Assembly: GCA_963846715.1 (NCBI GenBank) | Contig: CAWJXA010000005.1 | Span: 186,001 to 250,000, forward strand | Direction: 5' to 3' | DNA: 64,000 bases | From: Bog-257 sp963846715 | Lineage (GTDB): Bacteria > Acidobacteriota > Terriglobia > Terriglobales > Acidobacteriaceae | Part shown: one piece after another, positions 17,820 to 27,296 of the stretch | Layout of the letters: each line of letters opens with the position of its first letter | How positions within the stretch are numbered: the first letter of the stretch is position 1 | Made by a program: the position numbers and the translations under genes | The notes under the pieces: generated by a model | Database searches by the model: none | The model's input: the letters and a program-made list of their open reading frames with translations, nothing else | What the model was told of the DNA's origin: nothing

Positions 17820-18633
17820 ATCGGGTCGCCCTGCTCGCCTCTTCCGTCGCCCGTTTTTGGTCGCTCAGGTCCCACACGGAGCCGGTGAAGCCCAGGAACT
17901 GGTTCTGCGCATCGTAACGCGGCGAACCGCGATCTCGGACCCAGCGGTAGCCGCCATCTTTGTGCCGCAGGCGATATTCATGCGCGAACTCGTGCTTCTG
18001 CTCGAAAGCAGCGTGAAAAGTCCGTGTCAGGGCCTCGCGATCATCGGGATGTACGAACTGGGGCCAGCCGTCACCGAGCGTGTCCTCCAGCCGCCCCCCG
18101 GTAAACTCCAGCCACCGGCGGCTAACGAAAATGCAGGCCTTGTCTGGCCCGGACATCCAGATCATGACCGGCGCCGCATCAGCCAGCGAGCGAAATTCTT
18201 GCTCTATCGTATGTGGACTAAGGTGGCCAAGTTTCTCGGTGGTGATATCCCGATGAAAGATGATGGCGTTTGTGCCCAGCTCCCGCCATGGGTGCACAGT
18301 CATACGGAACCAGAGAAACGTAGGCGGGGTGGGGCGAATGTAGTCGTGCTCGAAGTGTTCCTGCTGCCCGCTCAATACAGCTTTGACACCCTTCAGCGCC
18401 CTGGCGACACTTTCATCACCTGTCGACGACTTGAAGAGCGCCAGGTAGTCGATTCCCACCGGGTTGCTAGCGGCGACGGCGGCCTCATTCCTTCGAGGGA
18501 GTTCCCTCCAGGCACGATTAACGGCAAGTACACGGCCCGTGCCGTCAATGATGACACAGGCGTCGGGTAGGGCCTCGATGAAGGAGTGCAACAGGCTGTA
18601 ATCCCAGCTGGGCGATACAGCGTAGGCTTTCAC
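17686..18633 (-). CDS. PAS-PAS sensor part of the split histidine kinase
   Basis: 315 residues. A first PAS domain covers ~10-120 (ALPDACVIIDGTGRVLAVNRAWRE), and a second PAS/PAC domain ~140-260 (LADAAPVMIWMSGPDKACIFVSRRWLEFTG, then HEYRLRHKDGGYRWVRDRGSPRYD). Homology ends at SVWDLSDQKRATEEASR; the last ~44 residues, rich in Cys, His and Arg, look like out-of-frame sequence from the kinase gene. No membrane segment, so it senses a cytoplasmic signal. Together with the next frame it forms a PAS-PAS-GAF-HisKA_3-HATPase sensor. The response regulator gene lies 100 bp upstream. Confidence 0.8.
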   Translation of the reverse strand: MKAYAVSPSWDYSLLHSFIEALPDACVIIDGTGRVLAVNRAWRELPRRNEAAVAASNPVGIDYLALFKSSTGDESVARALKGVKAVLSGQQEHFEHDYIRPTPPTFLWFRMTVHPWRELGTNAIIFHRDITTEKLGHLSPHTIEQEFRSLADAAPVMIWMSGPDKACIFVSRRWLEFTGGRLEDTLGDGWPQFVHPDDREALTRTFHAAFEQKHEFAHEYRLRHKDGGYRWVRDRGSPRYDAQNQFLGFTGSVWDLSDQKRATEEASRATRYAGLVQDVAVNCELCDHHARGTAALHRCHLRNHEVSGRSCPPHP

Positions 18634-18733
18634 GTCTCCCTCCCCGTTAATCGTCTAGCGACGGGATTAGTTGGGTTCAACTTCTGCCGAGTGTTGCAGG
18701 TTATTGGAAAAGAGATTATCCATCGCACTGACA

Positions 18734-19396
18734 CTAAACCGTGCCTTCGAGCGGCCTTACGGTGATCAACCCAATCTTGATAGCATGTTGAACCAACTCT
18801 GCCGTGGTACGGATGCCCAGAGTGTTCATCAGATTGTATTTGTAAGATTCTGCGGTCCGAGTCGAGATGTTCAGTTGACTTGCGACTTCCTTCATCGTCT
18901 TTCCCTCAGCCACCAGTTGCAGCACTTCGCGCTGCCGCTTCGTGAGTTGGGGGCCCTTGTCAGACATAGGGCGTCGGGCCGCTTCGGCCAGGACCGTGAC
19001 CAGGTCGCACGGAAACTGTGGACTCAGGTAACATCCGCCGCGGTGGGCGGTCGCGATCGCCTCCTTGAGTTCGTCGCCACTGGCAGTTTTTAAGACGAAT
19101 GCTGAAGCTCCCGCCCGGAACACCAGCACGGCAAGGCTTATATCCGCGTGCATCGTCAGAATGACGAACTTGCTGCGCAGTCCCATCGCCGTAAGGTTTT
19201 GCACGGCGTCTAGACCGTTCAGTACCGGCATCGAGAGATCGGTCACAGTCAGGTCTGGCTTGAAACGCATAGCCAGTTCGGTAAGTTCCCGCCCATTCGT
19301 AGCGATTCCAACCACGTCGTAAGTAGGGCTTAACAGGGAGCGCAGGCTCTCGGCAAAGAGTTGGTGGTCATCGGCTATCAGAAGGGTGGGCCGCAC
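18734..19396 (-). CDS. NarL/FixJ-family response regulator
   Basis: 220 residues, full length. Receiver domain ~1-125 with IADDH, phosphoacceptor Asp in VTDLSMPVLNG, VILTMHA and VLKTASG. LuxR-type helix-turn-helix domain ~150-215: LTKRQREVLQLVAEGKTMKEVASQLNISTRTAESYKYNLMNTLGIRTTAELVQHAI. It is the likely output of the split kinase downstream. It is divergent from the DUF3604 operon, and the 333-bp spacer carries two copies of the CCGTAGTTTTACG element also found before several secreted-protein genes. It is therefore the best candidate in the window for the protein that binds that element (inference). Confidence 0.9.
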   Translation of the reverse strand: MRPTLLIADDHQLFAESLRSLLSPTYDVVGIATNGRELTELAMRFKPDLTVTDLSMPVLNGLDAVQNLTAMGLRSKFVILTMHADISLAVLVFRAGASAFVLKTASGDELKEAIATAHRGGCYLSPQFPCDLVTVLAEAARRPMSDKGPQLTKRQREVLQLVAEGKTMKEVASQLNISTRTAESYKYNLMNTLGIRTTAELVQHAIKIGLITVRPLEGTV

Positions 19397-19517
19397 GGTG
19401 TTCTCCGCGAGCAGTAGATTGAAGTTCCATTGCCCGATCGCAAAACTCGACTAGTTTCGCGTTGAGGAAAAATCGCAGCCGGGTGGGCGCAGCAAGGCTG
19501 GCTACACGTCAGTGTAC

Positions 19518-19616
19518 TACCGTAGTTTTACGTTAGCCAGCGCCAAGTTTCGCTGCCCTCCCAGACCCAGGTCTATCTACCGTAGTTTTCCCGTCTGAAG
19601 TGTGATGGTTTTACGG
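19518..19616 (+). promoter_or_regulatory. GTAGTT elements, copies C1 and C2, between response regulator and DUF3604 operon
   Basis: TACCGTAGTTTTACG at 19518-19532 and TACCGTAGTTTTC at 19578-19590. C2 is followed 23 nt later by ATGGTTTTACGG (19605-19616); C1 has only a weak second half (AAGTTTCGC near 19545). The spacing between C1 and C2 is 60 nt. No other gene or RNA is seen in the 19397-19729 spacer. Confidence 0.6.
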
Positions 19617-19729
19617 ATTGGCGAAACCGCTGATGTCCGCGACATTTAAGAATACGGAAATTGCGGCTCGTCGGGATGAAAGCGCACCAACAAGGGCTCC
19701 GCGTCGGCGCCGTAACAAACGGAGGGGTT

Positions 19730-21622
19730 ATGAAAGTCAAGCGAACCACCCAACTAACACTGCTTGCAGTAGTCGGCGCGACGTTACTGTCCATCACGGC
19801 CTGCAACAAGCCGATTCAAGGAGACAAAGAGACGGTGTTAGCGGCCACCCTCCAAAAGCCGCGAACCTCGATCCCGCACAATCCACTGAAGGAAGCCTAC
19901 TTCGGCGAGCAGCACTTGCACACTGCTTATTCGCTCGACGCCTACATCGGTGGAGCGCGCCTGATGCCTTCCGACGCGTACCACTTTGCCAAGGGCGAAG
20001 CGGTGGAAGTCGGCGGGGTGAAAGTCCAACTCGCCAAGCCCCTCGACTGGGCTGCTGTTACCGACCACGCCGAGTACATCGGCGAGATGTATTCCACCAT
20101 GGTCGACGGAGCTCCCGGCCATGATCAAGACTTGCTCAAGCAATTGCGCGGCCTGAGCTCCATGGACGAGCGAGAGAAGTGGTTTCTAGACTACGTCGTC
20201 AAGAGTAATCGCTCTACGACGCCGCAGCACCCGCCCTTCTATCAAGGCCCGCAGACTGCAGTGAACGCTTGGAAGGCAATTCTGGCCGCCACCCAGGAAA
20301 ACTACGAGCCGGGAAAGTTCACCACCATCCCAGCCTTTGAGTGGAGCTGCGCCTGGAAGGGCGCTAATCTCCATCGCAATGTCTTCTTCCGGGACATGAA
20401 CGTTCCCGAGCGGCCGATGAGCTACATCGACCTCAACCACGAAGAGGATTTGTGGAAATGGCTCGCAAGCCTCGAGAAGCAGGGGATGCATGTCATTGCC
20501 ATCCCACACAACTCCAATGCCAGCAAGGGCATGATGTTCTCTCCAAACGACTCTGCCGGAGACCCGATCACCCAAGAGTACGCCGAGATGCGCAGCCGGT
20601 TCGAGCCGCTCATCGAGATGATGCAGATCAAGGGAAACTCCGAGGTGCACCGCTGGTTCTGGAGCGCTGACGAGTTCTCCAACTTCGAGAACGCTGATTC
20701 CATAGGTGACTACAGCGATCGCGATTACAAGAAATACGGCAAGACAAACTGGGTTCGCTATGGCGTTACCAAGGGTCTCGCCTACGAACACTCGCTGGGG
20801 GTCAATCCCTACCACTACGGCTTTGTTGGCGGCACGGATAACCACGATGGCCTGATGGCAAATGTCGCCGAGGACAACTTTCAGGTCGGAAGTCACGGGG
20901 AGGCTGATAACACCGTCGAGAAACGGCGAACCGGTGAAGTCGGCGGCTGGATCAAGGGCAAAGACCTGAATCCCGGCGCACTCACTGGCGTCTGGGCGCC
21001 CGAAAACACGCGCGAGGCGATCTGGGACGGCCTGAAGGCCCGCGAGACATTCGCCACGAGTGGGCCGCGCATCAAGGTGCGCTTCTTTGGCCAATTCGGC
21101 AAGGTTGTAACTCCAACCAGTGCGCAGAGCCTGGTCGAAATGGGATACGCACTGGGGGTTCCGATGGGTGGAATGCTCAAGGGTCCGGCGAAAGGCGCGC
21201 CGAGCTTCACTCTTTGGGCGACTAAGGAACCGGATGGTGCCAACATCGACCGTATTCAGGTGGTAAAGGGCTGGGTCGACGCCAAGGGCGAACCTCACGA
21301 CCAGGTATTCGATGTCGTCTGGTCGGGCAAGAGAGTGCGTGCCCCCAACGGAAAAGTTCCTTCCGTGGGCAACACCGTCGACCTTAAGAACGCTACTTAT
21401 ACCAACACGATTGGCAGCCCGGAGCTGATGGGTACGTGGACCGATAAGAATTTCGATCCCAAACAGCCGGCGCTCTATTACGTTCGCGTCCTGCTGATTC
21501 CGACGCCGCGTTGGAGCACCTACGACGCTGTCCGGGCAGGCCTGCCTTTGTTGGCTGACGAGGCGTCAACGGTGCAGGAGCGGGCCTGGTCGTCGCCCAT
21601 CTGGTACACGCCGAAAAAATAA
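19730..21622 (+). CDS. DUF3604 lipoprotein, PHP-like predicted metal hydrolase (copy 1)
   Basis: 630 residues from the ATG at 19730, which has GGAGG just upstream. The N-terminus is a lipoprotein signal (TLLSITACNK), so it is likely tethered to the envelope. PHP-superfamily metal ligands are visible: FGEQHLHTAYS, AAVTDHAEYIGE, IPHNSNASKG and GGTDNHDGL. The DUF3604 hallmark AFEWSC..GANLHRNVFFRD is present, as is the C-terminal PELMGTWTD...ALYYVRVLLIPTPRW. Function is unproven; PHP proteins hydrolyse phosphoesters. First gene of a tight same-strand operon through 27907, preceded by two GTAGTT elements. Confidence 0.85.
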   Translation: MKVKRTTQLTLLAVVGATLLSITACNKPIQGDKETVLAATLQKPRTSIPHNPLKEAYFGEQHLHTAYSLDAYIGGARLMPSDAYHFAKGEAVEVGGVKVQLAKPLDWAAVTDHAEYIGEMYSTMVDGAPGHDQDLLKQLRGLSSMDEREKWFLDYVVKSNRSTTPQHPPFYQGPQTAVNAWKAILAATQENYEPGKFTTIPAFEWSCAWKGANLHRNVFFRDMNVPERPMSYIDLNHEEDLWKWLASLEKQGMHVIAIPHNSNASKGMMFSPNDSAGDPITQEYAEMRSRFEPLIEMMQIKGNSEVHRWFWSADEFSNFENADSIGDYSDRDYKKYGKTNWVRYGVTKGLAYEHSLGVNPYHYGFVGGTDNHDGLMANVAEDNFQVGSHGEADNTVEKRRTGEVGGWIKGKDLNPGALTGVWAPENTREAIWDGLKARETFATSGPRIKVRFFGQFGKVVTPTSAQSLVEMGYALGVPMGGMLKGPAKGAPSFTLWATKEPDGANIDRIQVVKGWVDAKGEPHDQVFDVVWSGKRVRAPNGKVPSVGNTVDLKNATYTNTIGSPELMGTWTDKNFDPKQPALYYVRVLLIPTPRWSTYDAVRAGLPLLADEASTVQERAWSSPIWYTPKK

Positions 21623-21641
21623 GAGAATCCGAGGAACAGCG

Positions 21642-22652
21642 TTGAAGGACCATTCATTGAACAGGTGCTTACTTGTACTTCCCGCAATGCTGGGAATCTT
21701 CCTAACATTCGCCTCGGCCGTTGCCGTGGCGGAGGAGGGCGGCTCAGGCCACTACTTTCCCGGCTCGATCTCTGATTTCATCGACACTGTGCCCCCGTCG
21801 CCCTCATTCATCGTTAGGTACAACCAGATCTATTACAGCGGATCGGCTGGGGCCAATAGACCGATTCCTATCGGCGGCACGACCGCGCTTGGTCTGGAAG
21901 CGACATCCTGGGGAGAGGGCCTCACTCTGGTGTGGCGGCCTTCCATCGACATGGGTAAACACTGGAGCTATGCCATGTCAACGACCATCCCGTTCATGCA
22001 AATCAGCGTTTCAGCCAGTGCTGTTGTCCCGATTCCTACGGGCAGTGGTACCAGCATGCTGACTCAAGTCTCGCGCACAGGCACCCGAAACGGGCTCGGC
22101 GACATGATCGTGATGCCGGTCATGGTGAACTACCTGATCAATCCCAACTTCAGCGTGAACGGACGACTGGCGTTTTACCTGCCGACCGGCAACTACGCGG
22201 TCGGCCGCCTCGCCAACACCGGAAAGAACTACACTACGACCGAGCCGGAGCTCGGCTTGCAGTACTTTGGCCAAAAGAACGGGCGTGAGGCCGTTTTGTA
22301 CACGGGCTTCGACTTCAACACCATTAACTCGGCTACCCAATATCAGTCAGGTACGCAGTTTCACTTGGATGGCACGTTGGCGCAGCACTTGCCGCTGTGG
22401 AAGGGACTGGCCGGAATCGGAGTAAACCCGTTTTATTACCAGCAAATCACGGGCGACAGTGGCTCAGGCGCAACGCTTGGCAAATTTGAAGGCACCACGG
22501 TCGGTATCGGTCCGGTGCTTTCCTACATTAGACCGAAATCGAAGACGGGTCACGTGGACTTCATGGCGGACCTAAAGTGGCTCAACGAGTTCTACACCAA
22601 GAACCGGCTACAGGGAAACACAGTCTTCCTCAAGGTCGTTTTCAAGTTCTGA
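21642..22652 (+). CDS. SphA/MetA-pathway type outer-membrane beta-barrel protein
   Basis: 336 residues starting at TTG 21642, with GAGGAAC six bases upstream. A signal peptide (LLVLPAMLGIFLTFASAVAVAEE) is followed by a beta-strand-rich body with the SphA/phenol MetA-type pattern: GGSGHYFPGSISDFIDTVPPSPSF, DMIVMPVMVNYLINPNFSVNGRLAFYLPTGNYA, GFDFNTINSATQYQSGTQFHLDG, and a C-terminal aromatic residue (FLKVVFKF) typical of outer-membrane barrels. Relatives are thought to let hydrophobic compounds cross the outer membrane. It sits between the two DUF3604 genes, 19 bp after the first, which argues for a joint envelope function. Confidence 0.82.
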   Translation: MKDHSLNRCLLVLPAMLGIFLTFASAVAVAEEGGSGHYFPGSISDFIDTVPPSPSFIVRYNQIYYSGSAGANRPIPIGGTTALGLEATSWGEGLTLVWRPSIDMGKHWSYAMSTTIPFMQISVSASAVVPIPTGSGTSMLTQVSRTGTRNGLGDMIVMPVMVNYLINPNFSVNGRLAFYLPTGNYAVGRLANTGKNYTTTEPELGLQYFGQKNGREAVLYTGFDFNTINSATQYQSGTQFHLDGTLAQHLPLWKGLAGIGVNPFYYQQITGDSGSGATLGKFEGTTVGIGPVLSYIRPKSKTGHVDFMADLKWLNEFYTKNRLQGNTVFLKVVFKF

Positions 22653-22700
22653 CGACCCGTTCAGCTGGTGGTTGGAGATCGAAAAGAAACGAGGCTTCTC

Positions 22701-24740
22701 ATGACGACGCAGAGACGAAAAACATTCTGCTACTCGGCTGCGGTAACGGCGATCGGCGTTGGTCTACTTCTGGCGTTCACCTTGGCGATCAGTAGTCCGA
22801 AGCCGCTCCAGTCCACGAGTCAGCAACCCGACGCGGCTGGGCAAGTCGCGACGAAAGGCCTTGTTGACACGGAAACCGATGCGCCAGCAGCGCAACCGGA
22901 GCCAAAGGGTAATTGGAATCGCGATTATTCGCCTTACGCAAATCGCAAATACCCGACCCATGTCTACTTTGGTGACACGCACCACCACACTGCCAACTCC
23001 GGCGACGCGTTCATGGCAGGCGACCGCCTGGGCCCTGAGGACTCTTATCGGTTTGCACGCGGCGAACAGGTCACTTCGTCGACGGGTATTCCCGTCAAGC
23101 TCTCCCGGCCTCTGGACTTCCTGGTCATTTCGGACCATGCCGAAGGTCTCGGCGTGATGTATGAAGTCTATAAGGGGAATCCGGTGATGATGGCAGACCC
23201 GATCGTCAAGCGCTGGAGCGAGGCGCTGAAAGCTGGAGGGGAAGAGGCTTTAAAGGCAAAGAACGAGGTTGTCTCCGACCAGGCTCAAGGTAAGCTCCCG
23301 TCGGTCGTCACCGATCCGAAAATAGTAGGCCCTCTGATCAAGTCGGTTTGGCAGGCCTATACCGCCCTGGCCGAGAAATACAACGACCCCGGGCACTTCA
23401 CGGCGATGATCGGGTTCGAGTGGACTTCGGTGCCAGGCGGGAACAATCTCCATCGGAATGTTTTGTTCCGCGACAACAAAGATAAGGCCGACCAGATTAT
23501 CCCGTTCTCCTCGTGGCAGAGCGAGGACCCGGAGAAGCTCTGGGACTGGATGGCCAAGTACGAAGCCAAGACCGGCGGTAAGCTCCTGGCCATCCCGCAC
23601 AACGGAAATCTGTCCAACGGACTGATGTTTGCTCTCACGGACTTTGAGGGTAACGCCATGACCACCGACTACGCGAAGCGCAGACAGCGTTGGGAACCGC
23701 TCCACGAGGCCATGCAAACCAAGGGCACAAGCGAGACGCATCCAACGCTCTCACCCAACGATGAATTCGCCAATTACGCCGTGGCAGGCTGGGATGTGGG
23801 CAACCTGACACTCGAGGGCAAGCCAACGACTCCAGAGATGCGGCCCTATATGTACATTCGCGGTGCACTACTCAACGGCCTCGCTCTGGAGCAGAAGCTG
23901 GGAGTCAATCCGTTCAAGATTGGAATGATCGGAGGCACTGACGTCCACAACTCCCTGACATCGATTGAAGAAGACAACTTCTTCGGCAAGTTCCCGATCC
24001 AGGAGCCGCATCCCGGTCGCTGGGCTGGTGTCGCCAAGCAGGGATTGGGGTTCACTCGCAAAGACTGGATTTACACGGCAGCGGGATACGCAGCGGTGTG
24101 GGCCACCGACAATACACGCGAAGCCCTGTGGGATGCCATGATGCGCAAGGAATGCTACGCCACTTCCGGAACGCGCATGACCGTGCGCTTCTTCGGCGGC
24201 TGGGACTTCAACGCACAGGATGCCCGCACCCGCTACCTTGCGGAGATTGGCTATCGCAAAGGCGTACCGATGGGTGCCGACCTGCCCAAGGCTACCAGTG
24301 GCGCGAAGGCTCCCAGTTTTCTGGTGGCGGCGATGAAGGACCCGATAGGCGCGAACCTTGATCGGGTTCAAATCATCAAAGGCTGGCTCGACAAGGATGG
24401 CAAGACCCACGAAAAGATTTATGACGTGGTGTGGGGTAACGCAGATCGCCGGAAACTACGGCCGGGCGGCAAACTGCCTCCAGTCGGAGACACCGTTAAC
24501 GTAGCCACCGCCACGTGGACCAATACCATCGGCGATCCTGAACTGATGGGCGTTTGGACGGACCCGAACTTCGATCCGTCACAGCGCGCCTTCTATTACG
24601 TGCGCGTGCTTGAGATTCCGACACCGCGCTGGACCGACTATGATGCAGTTCGCTTCGGGGACAAAATGTCACCGGAAGTACCAATGAAGGAACAGGAGAG
24701 AGCATGGACGTCACCGATCTGGTATACCCCAGAACACTAA
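22701..24740 (+). CDS. DUF3604 PHP-like protein (copy 2)
   Basis: 679 residues from ATG 22701 (GAGG eight bases upstream). An N-terminal membrane segment or uncleaved signal (TAIGVGLLLAFTLAIS) precedes a proline/alanine-rich linker and the DUF3604 domain. Metal-ligand blocks match copy 1: FGDTHHHTANSGDAF, LVISDHAEGLGVM, IPHNGNLSNGL and GGTDVHNSL; GFEWTSVPGGNNLHRNVLFRDN and the C-terminal PELMGVWTD...AFYYVRVLEIPTPRW are also shared. The two copies have clearly diverged, so they are old paralogues with perhaps different substrates. The PPIase gene begins 50 bp downstream. Confidence 0.85.
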   Translation: MTTQRRKTFCYSAAVTAIGVGLLLAFTLAISSPKPLQSTSQQPDAAGQVATKGLVDTETDAPAAQPEPKGNWNRDYSPYANRKYPTHVYFGDTHHHTANSGDAFMAGDRLGPEDSYRFARGEQVTSSTGIPVKLSRPLDFLVISDHAEGLGVMYEVYKGNPVMMADPIVKRWSEALKAGGEEALKAKNEVVSDQAQGKLPSVVTDPKIVGPLIKSVWQAYTALAEKYNDPGHFTAMIGFEWTSVPGGNNLHRNVLFRDNKDKADQIIPFSSWQSEDPEKLWDWMAKYEAKTGGKLLAIPHNGNLSNGLMFALTDFEGNAMTTDYAKRRQRWEPLHEAMQTKGTSETHPTLSPNDEFANYAVAGWDVGNLTLEGKPTTPEMRPYMYIRGALLNGLALEQKLGVNPFKIGMIGGTDVHNSLTSIEEDNFFGKFPIQEPHPGRWAGVAKQGLGFTRKDWIYTAAGYAAVWATDNTREALWDAMMRKECYATSGTRMTVRFFGGWDFNAQDARTRYLAEIGYRKGVPMGADLPKATSGAKAPSFLVAAMKDPIGANLDRVQIIKGWLDKDGKTHEKIYDVVWGNADRRKLRPGGKLPPVGDTVNVATATWTNTIGDPELMGVWTDPNFDPSQRAFYYVRVLEIPTPRWTDYDAVRFGDKMSPEVPMKEQERAWTSPIWYTPEH

Positions 24741-24790
24741 AGGACTACCCGCCGGACTACGCGGTGAGAGAGGCGCGGAGGGATCGGTTG

Positions 24791-25681
24791 ATGCTGTCCT
24801 TGAGAAGGTTCCTTCGCGAGCCTCTGGTCCATTTCCTGGTCTTAGGCCTCTTCGTCTTCCTGTTCTTCAAGTGGACTGGCGGGAGTGCGGGGCCCGGATC
24901 GAACCACATTGTCATCACGCAAGGTCAAATGGAGAACCTGGCCGTTGGATTCGCCCGCAGTTGGCAAAGGCCCGCGACCGAGGCCGAACTGAAGGGGTTG
25001 ATCGATGACTACGTAAGAGAAGAGATCGCAGTTCGTGAGGCCGTGGCGATGGGTCTCGACCGCGACGACGTGATCATAAGGCGGAGGCTTCGTCAGAAGT
25101 TGGAGTTCATCACGGAAGATACGGTCGCCTCAAACCCACCCACGGACACTGAACTGCAAGTCTGGATGTCGCAGCACCCAGAGTCGTTCCGCACGGAGCC
25201 CCAAGTGGCTTTCCGCCAGGTGTATGTGAACACCACCCGTCGGGGCGACGCCGCCCGCGCCGACGCCGAGAGGCTGCTCACTCAACTCCACGCTGGCGGC
25301 CCGCATGTTGCCACCGACCATCTCGGAGATCCGACCATGCTGCCTCCCGAACAGCCGCTCGGACCGCTTCGCGACGTCGCCAACTCGTTTGGTGATGATT
25401 TTGCACAACAGGTGGCGAAGCTGGAACCGGGAAAGTGGACAGGCCCAGTGGAGTCATCCTTCGGTCTGCATCTGGTGCTGGTCGAGGAGAAAATCCCGGC
25501 CTCCCGTCAGGAGCTGTCTCATGTTCGGCCGCTGGTCGAGCGAGAGTTTCTCGCCGAGCGTCGCAAAACGGAGCTTCAGTCGCTCTATGAGCGGCTGAGC
25601 AAGAAGTATTCGATCACAGTCAACAAATCTGAAGCGCCTACAGTCCAGAGCGCTGTTCGAAGCGGGAGCGGGTTGCGATGA
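24791..25681 (+). CDS. Membrane-anchored PpiC/SurA-like peptidyl-prolyl isomerase
   Basis: About 296 residues from ATG 24791 (GGAGG upstream); an earlier in-frame ATG at 24704 would overlap the DUF3604 gene. One membrane helix (HFLVLGLFVFLFFKW) places the body in the periplasm. The middle part resembles SurA/PpiC chaperone helices (LKGLIDDYVREEIAVREAVAMGLD), and a parvulin domain runs from AFRQVYV to GPVESSFGLHLVLVEEK. Such proteins help fold or insert outer-membrane proteins. Its position suggests it serves the beta-barrel or the DUF3604 proteins. It overlaps the next gene by 4 bp (ATGA). Confidence 0.85.
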   Translation: MLSLRRFLREPLVHFLVLGLFVFLFFKWTGGSAGPGSNHIVITQGQMENLAVGFARSWQRPATEAELKGLIDDYVREEIAVREAVAMGLDRDDVIIRRRLRQKLEFITEDTVASNPPTDTELQVWMSQHPESFRTEPQVAFRQVYVNTTRRGDAARADAERLLTQLHAGGPHVATDHLGDPTMLPPEQPLGPLRDVANSFGDDFAQQVAKLEPGKWTGPVESSFGLHLVLVEEKIPASRQELSHVRPLVEREFLAERRKTELQSLYERLSKKYSITVNKSEAPTVQSAVRSGSGLR

Positions 25682-26691
25682 AGCGTTTCCGCTGGCTGTG
25701 CGCAGGACTGTTGCTCGCGATGCTGGCTCACATGCCGATTGCGTGGGCACACGAAGCTCGCCCCGCCTACCTCGAAATCAAGGAAACTGCGCCCGGCCAG
25801 TTTAATGTGTTGTGGCGGACGCCTTTGCTCTCGGGCATGCGGCTGCCGGTAATGCTCAAGCTTCCGGAGAACGCACGGAACATCAAAGAGCCCACGTTGC
25901 AGGAGCTGGCTGATTCGCTGGTCGAGCGCCGTTGGATCGAAGCGGGCCCTGCTGGGCTCGCGGGCGAGCGCATCGAGTTCGTGGGTTTGCAAGGCACAAT
26001 CACAGATGTTCTGGTGCGAGTCGAGATGCTGGACGGAAGAAAATCAACCACTATTGCCCGTCCATCGCAGCCGTGGGTCGATCTCGCTGCTTCGCAAACT
26101 TCGTGGGGAGTGGCTGGTACCTACATTGTGCAAGGCATCCGCCACATTCTATTTGGCGCCGACCACATGCTCTTCGTGCTAGGGCTACTGCTGATTGTGA
26201 AAGATCGCTGGATGCTGTTGAAGACCGTAACGGCATTTACCGTGGCACACAGCATCACGCTAGCGATTGCAACCCTCGGCTACGCGGAAGCTCCCATGCT
26301 TCCGTTGAATGCTGCGATTGCGCTGAGCATCCTCTTTCTCGGTCCTGAAATCGTGCGCTCCTGGCGCGGTAAGACCAGCTTTACCATTCGCCATCCTTGG
26401 GTTGTGGCGTTTGCTTTTGGATTGCTGCACGGTTTTGGTTTCGCCAGCGCCCTTACCAGTGCGGGTTTACCGCGACATGAGTTACCCCTTGCACTTGTCA
26501 CCTTTAACGTGGGAGTGGAGATCGGTCAGTTGAGTTTCGTCGCGCTCGTGCTGCTTTTGGAGCGATCGTTCCGCATCCTGGAAGTACGCTGGCCTCGTTG
26601 GGCGCAGGTGCTCCCTGGTTACACCGTCGGTGGCCTCGGCGCATTCTGGACGATTCAGCGGCTGGCAATTCTCTTTGGAGTATCACAATGA
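25678..26691 (+). CDS. HupE/UreJ-like membrane protein with N-terminal extracytoplasmic domain
   Basis: 337 residues. Signal peptide (LLLAMLAHMPIAWAH), a ~120-residue soluble domain, then about seven membrane helices. The membrane part has GIRHILFGADHMLFVLGLLLIV and a conserved FGLLHGFGFASAL, as in the HupE/UreJ_2 group. HupE/UreJ proteins are linked to nickel or cobalt uptake, but this two-domain group has no proven substrate. The start overlaps the PPIase stop and the stop overlaps the next start, so the operon is translationally coupled. Confidence 0.85.
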   Translation: MKRFRWLCAGLLLAMLAHMPIAWAHEARPAYLEIKETAPGQFNVLWRTPLLSGMRLPVMLKLPENARNIKEPTLQELADSLVERRWIEAGPAGLAGERIEFVGLQGTITDVLVRVEMLDGRKSTTIARPSQPWVDLAASQTSWGVAGTYIVQGIRHILFGADHMLFVLGLLLIVKDRWMLLKTVTAFTVAHSITLAIATLGYAEAPMLPLNAAIALSILFLGPEIVRSWRGKTSFTIRHPWVVAFAFGLLHGFGFASALTSAGLPRHELPLALVTFNVGVEIGQLSFVALVLLLERSFRILEVRWPRWAQVLPGYTVGGLGAFWTIQRLAILFGVSQ

Positions 26692-27296
26692 CAGGAATAC
26701 GGCACAACTTGTGGGCCCGAAAAACTGCACTGCTCACGCTCATACTTCTCTGGGCAGAGGTGGCGTTCGCTCATGTGACCAAGGGCGAGGCTGGCGGATT
26801 TCTCTCCGGATGTCGCCACCCGATTTCCGGGTTAGACCACGTTCTGGCGATGGTCGCTGTAGGTCTATGGGGCGCCCAGTTGGGCGCTCCCGCGATTTGG
26901 GTCTTGCCGGTGGCTTTCCCAATGGTTATGGCATTCGGCGGAATGCTGGGGTTGATGGGCGTGCCGCTTCCTGGAACTGAAATCGCTATTGCTGCGTCGG
27001 CTGTCCTACTGGGTGCGGCGGTCTTGTTCGAATTTCGCCCGACGCTTCCCTTGGCGGCGATGTTGGTAGCGTTCTTCGCCATCTTCCACGGCCATGCTCA
27101 TGGCACCGAGTTACCTCCTGGGCAGAGCGGCCTGCTGTACAGCATGGGCTTCGTAATCGCCACTGGTTGCTTACACGCAGTTGGAATCAGCATCGGCGTC
27201 GTGCATCGGTGGCTGTGGGGCCAACGATTCTTGCGATTCGCTGGAGCAGGTGTCGCAATGGGCGGCTTCTTCTTCATGTGGAAAGTTCTCGTATGA
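26688..27296 (+). CDS. hupE: HupE/UreJ family metal permease-like protein
   Basis: 202 residues from ATG 26688, overlapping the previous stop by 4 bp (an upstream in-frame start would lie deep inside the previous gene). A cleavable signal ending at WAEVAFAH is followed by six membrane helices. The HupE nickel-binding type motif HPISGLDHVLAMVAVGLWG is complete, and FHGHAHGTELP is the second histidine cluster. HupE proteins import Ni2+. No hydrogenase or urease gene is in the window, so the metal may serve another enzyme such as the PHP-like DUF3604 proteins (speculative). Confidence 0.9.
   Translation: MTGIRHNLWARKTALLTLILLWAEVAFAHVTKGEAGGFLSGCRHPISGLDHVLAMVAVGLWGAQLGAPAIWVLPVAFPMVMAFGGMLGLMGVPLPGTEIAIAASAVLLGAAVLFEFRPTLPLAAMLVAFFAIFHGHAHGTELPPGQSGLLYSMGFVIATGCLHAVGISIGVVHRWLWGQRFLRFAGAGVAMGGFFFMWKVLV

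Noticed and set aside
20186..21298. 370-codon open frame antisense to the first DUF3604 gene
   Set aside because: Shadow of the coding strand in GC-rich DNA; no family blocks, and the plus-strand DUF3604 protein is clearly real.
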